Assembly (NCBI GenBank): GCA_020249025.1
Contig: JADCGM010000417.1
Coordinates: forward strand, 1 to 5,114
Reading direction: 5' to 3'
DNA: 5,114 nt
From: Alphaproteobacteria bacterium
GTDB taxonomy: Bacteria; Pseudomonadota; Alphaproteobacteria; Sphingomonadales; Sphingomonadaceae
Shown here: in pieces, positions 1 through 5,114 of the stretch
Numbering within the stretch: position 1 is the stretch's first letter
How the letters are laid out: each line of letters opens with the position of its first letter
Position numbers and translations under genes: made by a program
The notes under the pieces: generated by a model
Told to the model about the DNA's origin: nothing
What the model saw: the letters and a program-made list of their open reading frames with translations, nothing else
Database searches by the model: none

Positions 1-1098
1 CAACTGTCGATCGACAGCCGCGTGCAGATGGCGCTCGAAAGCGAGCTCGCTGCGGCGATGGCGAAATTCTCGGCGATCGGCGCGGCCGGCATCGTCATGG
101 ACGCCCATACCGGCGAGGTCATCGCGATGACCTCGCTGCCCGAGCTCAACCTCAACGACGCCGGCGCGGGGTCGGTCGAGGCGCGCTTCAATCGCGCGAC
201 GCTCGGCGTCTACGAGCTCGGCTCGACGTTCAAGGCGTTCACCATCGCGATGGGCCTTGATGCCGGTGTCATCACCTCGATGGACCAGCTCTGGGATTGC
301 ACGACCAACCTCAAGGTCGGCCGCTTCTCGATCAGCGACACCCACCCGCTGAAGCGGATGGCGACGGTGCCGGAGATCTTCAAGGAATCGTCGAACATCG
401 GCACCGCCCGCATCGCCCACGCGATCGGCTCGACGCGGCAGCAGGACTTCATCCGCAAGCTCGGCTTCCTGGAGCCTGTCTCGATCGAGCTGAAGGAACG
501 CGGACGCACCCTGTCGCCGGGCGCGAACTGGGGCGAGATCGCGACGATGACCGTCGGCTACGGCCACGGCATCGCGGTGACGCCGCTCCATCTCGCCTCG
601 GGCTATGCGGCGCTGATCAACGGCGGCGTGTGGCGGCCGGCGACGCTGCTGAAGGTCGGCAAGGAGCATCCGGTCGCCCCCGGCCGCCGCGTCTTCACCG
701 AGGAGACGAGCTACAAGATGCGGGCGCTGCTGCGCCTCGTCGTCACTGAGGGTACTGGCGGCAAGTCCGATGCGCCCGGCTACCGCGTCGGCGGCAAGAC
801 GGGCACCGCCGAAAAGGCCAAGGGCGGCGGCTATGCCCGCAAGGATCTGGTGACCACCTTCGCCGGCGTCTTCCCGATGGACGACCCGAAATATGTCGTT
901 GTCGCGATGCTCGACGAGCCGCGCGCGACCAAGGACACCTACGGCTTCGCCACCGCCGGCTGGAACGTCGCGCCGGTGGTCGGCAAGGTCGTCGCGCGCA
1001 TCGCGCCGGCGCTCGGCGTCGCGCCGTCGGAGACGAAGGACGCCGAGTGGCAGTCGCTGATGCAGTATGTCCACGAGCCCAAGAAGGACGGGCAATGA
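1..1098 (+). CDS. ftsI: Penicillin-binding protein 3 (septal peptidoglycan D,D-transpeptidase FtsI), 3' part
   Basis: This is the C-terminal 365 residues of a class B penicillin-binding protein. The reading frame is open from base 1, and the N-terminal membrane anchor and dimerisation domain lie off the left edge; I infer about 200 missing residues from usual family length. The fragment begins with QLSIDSRVQ, the strand that leads into the transpeptidase domain. All three penicilloyl-serine transferase motifs are present: STFK at 223-234 (the Ser is the acylated nucleophile), SSN at 388-396 and KTGT at 796-807. The tail LDEPRATKDTYGFATAGWN is the usual alphaproteobacterial FtsI ending. The enzyme cross-links septal peptidoglycan on the periplasmic side of the inner membrane, in the FtsW/FtsI divisome complex. 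It sits just upstream of murE, as in standard dcw clusters. An ATG at 22 is internal and not the true start. The 3' end is intact and stops with TGA at 1096-1098. Confidence 0.96.
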   Translation, partial: QLSIDSRVQMALESELAAAMAKFSAIGAAGIVMDAHTGEVIAMTSLPELNLNDAGAGSVEARFNRATLGVYELGSTFKAFTIAMGLDAGVITSMDQLWDCTTNLKVGRFSISDTHPLKRMATVPEIFKESSNIGTARIAHAIGSTRQQDFIRKLGFLEPVSIELKERGRTLSPGANWGEIATMTVGYGHGIAVTPLHLASGYAALINGGVWRPATLLKVGKEHPVAPGRRVFTEETSYKMRALLRLVVTEGTGGKSDAPGYRVGGKTGTAEKAKGGGYARKDLVTTFAGVFPMDDPKYVVVAMLDEPRATKDTYGFATAGWNVAPVVGKVVARIAPALGVAPSETKDAEWQSLMQYVHEPKKDGQ

Positions 1099-1101
1099 TG
1101 C

Positions 1102-1108
1102 GGAGGAG
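1102..1108 (+). promoter_or_regulatory. Shine-Dalgarno site for murE
   Basis: GGAGGAG lies 8 bases before the murE ATG at 1117. It is the clearest ribosome binding site in the window and fixes the murE start. It lies in the 18-base gap after the ftsI stop, so murE can be initiated independently of ftsI translation. Confidence 0.85.
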
Positions 1109-1116
1109 CGTCTGAC

Positions 1117-2532
1117 ATGCGCCTTCGCGATCTTGTCGCCACAGACTCGGACTCTATCGTTTCGGGCTTCGCGATCGACCATCGCAAGGTCGCGCCCGGC
1201 ACCGTCTTCGGCGCGTTCCAGGGCAGCCGTGTCAACGGCGAGGACTTCATTGCCGAGGCCGTGAGGCTCGGGGCCGTCGCGGTGGTCGCGCGGCCCGAGG
1301 CGACGGTCAGCGGCGCCGTCCACATCGCCGACGCCAATCCGCGCCGGGCCTTCGCCCGGATCGCCGCCAAATTCTTCGCGCCCTTCCCGGCGACGACGGT
1401 CGCGGTGACCGGCACCAACGGCAAGACCTCCAACGTCGAGCTCGTCCGCCAGCTGTGGCGGATGGCCGGGCATCACGCGGCAAGCATCGGCACGCTTGGC
1501 GTCACCACCGCCGACGACCGCACCGTCACCGGCCTGACGACGCCCGATGTCGCGACCTTCCTGTCGAACGTCGCCGGCCTGCAGCGCGAGGGCGTCACGC
1601 ACCTCGCCTTCGAGGCGTCGAGCCACGGCCTCGACCAGTACCGAACCGAGGGCCTGCCCGTCCGCGCCGCCGCCTTCACCAATCTGACGCGCGACCACCT
1701 CGACTATCACGGCACGATGGACGCCTATTTCGCGGCCAAGATGCGGCTGTTCGACGAGGTCGTCGACGCCGACGGAACCGCGGTGGTGTGGGCTGACGAC
1801 GACTGGTCGGCGCAGGTGATCGCGCACGTCCGCAGCCGGGGCGTGAAGCTCATCACGGTGGGCGCCAACGGCGAGGACCTGAAGCTGCTGTCGCGCCAGC
1901 CGACCCAGCTCGGCCAAACGCTCGAGATCGCGGCGGGCGGCAAGACCCACAAGGTGATGCTGCCGCTGATCGGCGCCTATCAGGCGGCCAACGCGCTGAC
2001 CGCCGCCGGCCTCGTCATCGCGACGGGCGGCGACACCGCGGCGACGCTCGCCGCGCTCGGCCGGGTGACGCCGGTCCGCGGGCGGCTGGAGCGCGCGGTG
2101 CTGACCCGCGCCGGCGCGCCCGTCTATGTCGATTACGCCCACACGCCCGACGGCCTGCGCGCCGCGATCGAGGCGCTGCGGGCCCACACGGCCGACCGGC
2201 TGCGCATCGTCTTCGGCTGCGGCGGCGACCGCGACACCGGCAAGCGCCCGCAGATGGGCGCGATCGCGGTCGAACTCGGCGACGACGTTTATGTGACCGA
2301 CGACAATCCGCGTTCGGAGGATCCGGCGTCGATCCGCGCGATGATCATGGCGGGCGCGCCCGGCGCGCGCGAGATCGACGGGCGGCGCGAGGCGATCGCC
2401 GCTGCGATCCGCGAGGCGGGCGCGGGTGACGTCGTGCTCGTCGCCGGCAAGGGGCATGAGCAGGGGCAGATCGTCGGCGACCGGGTGCTGCCGTTCGACG
2501 ATGTGCAGGTGGCGCGGGAGGAAGCGGCGTGA
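1117..2532 (+). CDS. murE: UDP-N-acetylmuramoyl-L-alanyl-D-glutamate--2,6-diaminopimelate ligase (MurE)
   Basis: This cytoplasmic ATP-dependent ligase adds the third stem-peptide residue to UDP-MurNAc-L-Ala-D-Glu. At 471 residues it is close to the usual MurE length (E. coli has 495). The N-terminal UDP-binding domain covers about residues 1-90. The central ATPase domain has the P-loop GTNGKT (99-104), TTPD (141-144), EASSHG (166-171) and NLTRDHLDYHG (189-199). Lys208 in AAKMRLF is the expected carbamylated lysine. The C-terminal domain has DYAHTPD (339-345) and GCGGDRDTGKRP (367-378). DNPR at 396-399 and GKGHE at 444-448 are the meso-diaminopimelate binding signatures, so mDAP rather than L-lysine is the likely substrate. 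The start ATG has a strong Shine-Dalgarno at 1102-1108. The stop TGA overlaps the murF GTG start. One oddity is DHR (21-23) in place of the common DSR in the UDP-binding domain. Confidence 0.97.
   Translation: MRLRDLVATDSDSIVSGFAIDHRKVAPGTVFGAFQGSRVNGEDFIAEAVRLGAVAVVARPEATVSGAVHIADANPRRAFARIAAKFFAPFPATTVAVTGTNGKTSNVELVRQLWRMAGHHAASIGTLGVTTADDRTVTGLTTPDVATFLSNVAGLQREGVTHLAFEASSHGLDQYRTEGLPVRAAAFTNLTRDHLDYHGTMDAYFAAKMRLFDEVVDADGTAVVWADDDWSAQVIAHVRSRGVKLITVGANGEDLKLLSRQPTQLGQTLEIAAGGKTHKVMLPLIGAYQAANALTAAGLVIATGGDTAATLAALGRVTPVRGRLERAVLTRAGAPVYVDYAHTPDGLRAAIEALRAHTADRLRIVFGCGGDRDTGKRPQMGAIAVELGDDVYVTDDNPRSEDPASIRAMIMAGAPGAREIDGRREAIAAAIREAGAGDVVLVAGKGHEQGQIVGDRVLPFDDVQVAREEAA
2517..2522 (+). promoter_or_regulatory. 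Shine-Dalgarno site for murF, inside the murE 3' end
   Basis: GGAGGA lies 6 bases before the murF GTG at 2529 and is embedded in the murE codons for Arg-Glu-Glu near its C-terminus. It supports the GTG start, which has no competing in-frame ATG for about 240 bases downstream. Confidence 0.75.
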
Positions 2533-3914
2533 GCCCGCTGTGGACCGCATCGGAGATCGCGGAGGCGACCGGCGGGGTCGCCTCGGCCGCGTTCAGTGTG
2601 AGTGGCGTGACGTTTGATTCGCGTGAAGTCGGTGGCGGGGAGCTGTTCGTCGCCTTGCGCGGCGAGCGCACCGACGGGCACCGGTTCGTCGAGACCGCAG
2701 TCCGGCAGGGGGCTGAAGGACTGTTGGTCTCCGAGCCGGTGCCCACCCCCCATGTTCGCGTCGCCGACACGATGGCTGGGCTCGAGGCGATGGGCCGCGC
2801 CGCGCGCGCGCGCGCCGCGGCGACCGTGATCGGCGTGACCGGCTCGGTCGGCAAGACCGGTGTCAAGGAGGCGATCCGCCTCTCGCTCGAGCGCTTTGCG
2901 GCCGGATCGGTGCATGCCTCGGTCAAAAGCTACAACAACCACACCGGCGTGCCGCTAAGCCTTGCCCGGATGCCGCGCGAGACCCGCTTCGGCGTGTTCG
3001 AGATGGGCATGAACCATGCCGGCGAGATCGCCGCCCTGACCCGCCAGGTCCGCCCGCATGTCGCGGTCATCACCTGGGTGGCCAGCGTCCACATCGAATT
3101 CTTCGACAGCGAGGCCGGCATCGCCGACGCCAAGGCCGAGATCGTCGAGGGGCTGGAGCCGGGCGGCACCGCGATCCTGCCGTGGGACAATGCGCACCGC
3201 GACCGGCTTATCGCCGCCGCGACCGCCCACGGCGCGCGCGTCGTGACCTTCGGCGAAGGCCAGGGCGCCGACGTGCGCGCGCTCCGCTATGCGCTCCACC
3301 CCGACTGCACGACAGTGACCGCGCAGGTCCATGACGAGACACTGACCTACAAGATCGGCATGGCCGGGCGGCACTGGGTCAACAACTCGCTCGCGGTGAT
3401 CGCGGCGGTGAAGGCGGCGGGCGGCGACATCGCCATGGCTGGCCTCGCGCTCGCCGAGCTGTCCGATCTGCCCGGCCGCGGCCGGCGCGCGCGGATCAAC
3501 CTGCGCGACGGCGGTCAGGCGGTCGTCATCGACGAGAGCTACAACGCCAACCCGACCTCAATGGCGGCGACGCTCGCCGTACTCGGCAGCACCGCACCGC
3601 AGGGCAAGGGCCGGCGCATCGCCGTGCTCGGTGCGATGAAGGAACTCGGCGAGGGCTCGCCCGGCTATCACGCCGGGCTGGCGCAGCCGGTGATCGACGC
3701 CGGCGTCGATCATGCGGTGCTGGTCGGCGCGGAGATGGAGCCGCTCCACGACGCGCTGCGGAAGCGCGTGCGGTCGGAGCATGTCAGCGACTTCGGCGCG
3801 GCGATCGAGTCGGTGGATGCGCTCCTCCGCCCCGATGACGTCGTGCTGGTCAAGGGTTCGAACAGCGTCGGGCTCGGCCTGCTCGTCAGGCACATGCTCG
3901 GGGGGGACGCATGA
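2529..3914 (+). CDS. murF: UDP-N-acetylmuramoyl-tripeptide--D-alanyl-D-alanine ligase (MurF)
   Basis: This cytoplasmic ligase joins D-Ala-D-Ala to UDP-MurNAc-tripeptide, completing the pentapeptide precursor. It has 461 residues (E. coli has 452). The start is GTG at 2529, overlapping the murE stop as GTGA. The N-terminus SPLWTASEIAEATGG and the FDSREV motif fit the UDP-binding domain. The central ATPase domain has GSVGKTG (105-111), NNHTG (136-140), FEMGMNHAGEIA (from 157), the VHIE motif with His188, and Lys202 in ADAKAEI as the expected carbamylated lysine. The C-terminal domain has DESYNANPTSM (335-345), LGAMKELG (367-374) and KGSNS near the end. LGAMKELG lacks the Asp of the common LGDMxELG form. 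Codon use in the first 75 or so codons is looser than in the rest of the gene. The 3' end carries a run of seven G and overlaps the mraY start. Confidence 0.96.
   Translation: MSPLWTASEIAEATGGVASAAFSVSGVTFDSREVGGGELFVALRGERTDGHRFVETAVRQGAEGLLVSEPVPTPHVRVADTMAGLEAMGRAARARAAATVIGVTGSVGKTGVKEAIRLSLERFAAGSVHASVKSYNNHTGVPLSLARMPRETRFGVFEMGMNHAGEIAALTRQVRPHVAVITWVASVHIEFFDSEAGIADAKAEIVEGLEPGGTAILPWDNAHRDRLIAAATAHGARVVTFGEGQGADVRALRYALHPDCTTVTAQVHDETLTYKIGMAGRHWVNNSLAVIAAVKAAGGDIAMAGLALAELSDLPGRGRRARINLRDGGQAVVIDESYNANPTSMAATLAVLGSTAPQGKGRRIAVLGAMKELGEGSPGYHAGLAQPVIDAGVDHAVLVGAEMEPLHDALRKRVRSEHVSDFGAAIESVDALLRPDDVVLVKGSNSVGLGLLVRHMLGGDA
3900..3914 (+). other. murF/mraY junction: seven-G run followed by an ATGA stop/start overlap
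   Basis: Seven consecutive G (3900-3906) precede ATGA (3911-3914), where the ATG of mraY overlaps the TGA of murF. No GGAGG-type Shine-Dalgarno is visible; the G run is the only purine-rich element at suitable spacing. The overlap suggests that mraY translation depends mainly on ribosomes ending murF (termination-reinitiation). This is inference from the layout. Confidence 0.6.
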
Positions 3915-4984
3915 TTTTCCACATCGCCCAGTTCTTCGGGTTCGAGAGCATCCTCAACCTGTTCCGCTACATCACCTTCCGCTCCGGCGCGGCGGCGATC
4001 ACGGCGCTGCTCATCGCGCTCTGGATCGGGCCGAAGATGATCGCCTGGCTGCGGGTGAAGCAGGGCAAGGGCCAGCCGATCCGCGAGGACGGCCCGGCGT
4101 CGCACCTGCTGACCAAGCGTGGCACGCCGACGATGGGCGGGCTGATGATCCTCGCCTCGCTGACCGTCTCGACGCTGCTGTGGATGGACCTGCGGCACTC
4201 GATCGTCTGGGCGTGCCTGCTGGTGACGCTGAGCTTCGGGCTGATCGGCTTCCTCGACGACTATGCGAAGGTCACCAAAGCTTCGCACAAGGGCGTGCCC
4301 GGCAAGGTGCGGCTGCTGCTGGAGTTCATGATCGGCGGCGCCGCCGTCTGGTGGATCGCGCGCGAGACCGGGACCCAGCTCTACATCCCGTTCGTCCAGA
4401 ACTACGGCATCGAGCTCGGCATCTTCTACATCGCCTTCGGTGCCTTCATCATCGCCGGCTTCGGCAATGCGGTGAACCTCACCGATGGTCTCGACGGGCT
4501 GGCGACGATGCCCGTCATCATCGCCGCGATGACCTTCGGCGTGATCGCCTATCTCGTCGGAAACGTGAAGTTTTCGGAGTATCTCGGCATCCATTATGTC
4601 GCGAACGCCGGCGAGCTCGCGGTGTTCTGCGGGGCGCTGATCGGCGCCGGGCTCGGCTTCCTCTGGTACAATGCGCCGCCAGCGGCGGTGTTCATGGGTG
4701 ACACCGGCAGCCTTGCGCTGGGCGGCGCGCTCGGCTCGATCGCGGTGGCGACCAACCACGAGCTCGTCCTGGTCATCGTCGGCGGGTTGTTCGTCCTAGA
4801 GACGGTGTCGGTCATCGTACAGGTCGCGAGCTTCAAGCTGACCGGCAAGCGCGTCTTCCGGATGGCGCCGATCCACCATCATTTCGAGCAGCTCGGCTGG
4901 GCCGAGGCGACGGTCGTGGTCCGCTTCTGGATCATCAGCTTCGTCCTCGCGCTGGCGGGCCTCGCCACGCTGAAACTGCGGTAG
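3911..4984 (+). CDS. mraY: Phospho-N-acetylmuramoyl-pentapeptide transferase (MraY)
   Basis: This integral inner-membrane enzyme transfers phospho-MurNAc-pentapeptide from its UDP carrier to undecaprenyl phosphate, giving lipid I and UMP. At 357 residues it is of normal length (E. coli has 360). About ten hydrophobic segments can be picked out, for example near residues 24-45, 74-92, 97-115, 133-152, 170-188, 199-217, 235-253, 287-310 and 334-354. Family motifs are in order: FLDDYAKV with the Asp pair 116-117, NAVNLTDGLDGLA (186-198), FMGDTGSLALGG with Asp264, and the histidine motif APIHHHFE with His322-324. These cover the Mg2+ and nucleotide-binding active site on the cytoplasmic face. The start ATG overlaps the murF stop by four bases, and the N-terminus MIFHIAQFFGFESILNLFRY is of the usual alphaproteobacterial type. 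It stops with TAG at 4982-4984, four bases before murD. I see no missing catalytic residue. Confidence 0.97.
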   Translation: MIFHIAQFFGFESILNLFRYITFRSGAAAITALLIALWIGPKMIAWLRVKQGKGQPIREDGPASHLLTKRGTPTMGGLMILASLTVSTLLWMDLRHSIVWACLLVTLSFGLIGFLDDYAKVTKASHKGVPGKVRLLLEFMIGGAAVWWIARETGTQLYIPFVQNYGIELGIFYIAFGAFIIAGFGNAVNLTDGLDGLATMPVIIAAMTFGVIAYLVGNVKFSEYLGIHYVANAGELAVFCGALIGAGLGFLWYNAPPAAVFMGDTGSLALGGALGSIAVATNHELVLVIVGGLFVLETVSVIVQVASFKLTGKRVFRMAPIHHHFEQLGWAEATVVVRFWIISFVLALAGLATLKLR

Positions 4985-4988
4985 CGGC

Positions 4989-5114
4989 GTGATCGTCTCC
5001 GCCGCCTTCGCCAACAAGCGCTACGCGGTCTACGGCCTCGCGCGCTCCGGCCGTGCGACGGTGGCGGCGCTGGCGGCGTCGGGCGCGCAGGTAACCGCGT
5101 GGGACGATAAGGCC
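4989..5114 (+). CDS. murD: UDP-N-acetylmuramoyl-L-alanine--D-glutamate ligase (MurD), 5' part
   Basis: This is the first 42 codons of a reading frame that stays open to the right edge. It starts with GTG four bases after the mraY stop. The protein begins MIVSAAFANKRYAVYGLARS and continues through the MurD N-terminal nucleotide-binding fold: the strand YAVYG, the glycine-rich turn GLARSG (16-21), a helix of Ala/Val/Leu, then a second strand QVTAWDD ending in Asp39-Asp40. MurD adds D-glutamate to UDP-MurNAc-L-Ala in the cytoplasm, one step before MurE. Its place right after mraY matches the standard dcw order. No good Shine-Dalgarno is visible upstream, so it is probably coupled to mraY translation. 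The ATPase and C-terminal domains are off the window, so function rests on this short match and on context. Confidence 0.88.
   Translation, partial: MIVSAAFANKRYAVYGLARSGRATVAALAASGAQVTAWDDKA

Noticed and set aside
297..749. 150-codon + strand frame inside ftsI
   Set aside because: It lies wholly inside the ftsI transpeptidase domain in another frame and gives an Arg/Ala/His-rich product typical of a frame-shifted GC-rich gene.
1099..1116. Possible promoter or terminator between ftsI and murE
   Set aside because: The gap is only 18 bases and is filled by the murE Shine-Dalgarno. No stem-loop with T-run or paired -35/-10 boxes can be seen there.
1067..1264. 65-codon + strand frame across the ftsI/murE junction
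   Set aside because: It overlaps both genes in a different frame from either, and its Ser/Arg-rich product has no recognisable features. The murE ATG at 1117 with its Shine-Dalgarno explains the junction.
2289..2942. Two long minus-strand frames across the murE/murF junction
   Set aside because: They are antisense shadows of conserved MurE and MurF coding sequence, overlap each other in different frames, and have Arg/Ala/Pro-rich products without family motifs.
3472..3485. Perfect 14-base palindrome CCGGCCGCGGCCGG in murF
   Set aside because: It encodes the LPGRGRR segment common in MurF. With this base composition, about one perfect palindrome of this length is expected by chance in 5 kb. 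There is no T-run, so it is not a terminator, and it does not sit at a gene boundary.
3710..4759. 349-codon open frame on the minus strand across murF and mraY
   Set aside because: It is antisense to two well-supported genes. Its product is low-complexity, rich in Arg, Asp, Glu and His, with no recognisable domain. Long antisense frames are expected in GC-rich genes because the reverse complements of stop codons are rarely used.

Overview
This window is a compact stretch of a division and cell wall (dcw) cluster. It holds five genes, all on the + strand: the 3' part of ftsI (penicillin-binding protein 3), complete murE, murF and mraY, and the first 42 codons of murD. The DNA is strongly G+C rich (roughly two thirds by eye) with G/C-ending codons. 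The gene order and several protein signatures suggest an alphaproteobacterium, most likely a sphingomonad-type one. The signatures are the MurF NNHTG and KGSNS motifs, the FtsI tail with LDEPRATKDTYGFATAGWN, and the MurD start GLARSGRATVAAL. The order-level assignment is inference from remembered family patterns; no search was run.

Layout: ftsI ends at 1098. An 18-base gap carries a strong Shine-Dalgarno for murE (1117-2532). murF (2529-3914) starts with GTG inside the murE stop (GTGA). mraY (3911-4984) starts with ATG inside the murF stop (ATGA). murD starts with GTG at 4989, four bases after the mraY stop, and runs off the right edge. There is no non-coding stretch longer than 18 bases, no visible promoter or terminator, and no RNA gene, mobile element, repeat array or CRISPR. 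The window therefore looks like the inside of one long transcript.

How the genes work together: MurE adds the third residue (meso-diaminopimelate, from the DNPR motif) to UDP-MurNAc-L-Ala-D-Glu, and MurF adds D-Ala-D-Ala. MraY transfers the phospho-MurNAc-pentapeptide to undecaprenyl phosphate to give lipid I. MurD acts one step before MurE, adding D-Glu. FtsI is the septal transpeptidase that cross-links the final product during division.

I looked for an undescribed system and did not find one. The proteins are intact members of well-known families. The points worth a second look are small: a possible six-codon leader ORF between ftsI and murE, a seven-G run at the murF/mraY junction whose -1 frame runs directly into mraY, a few departures from consensus in Mur ligase motifs, and a patch of relaxed codon use at the 5' end of murF.
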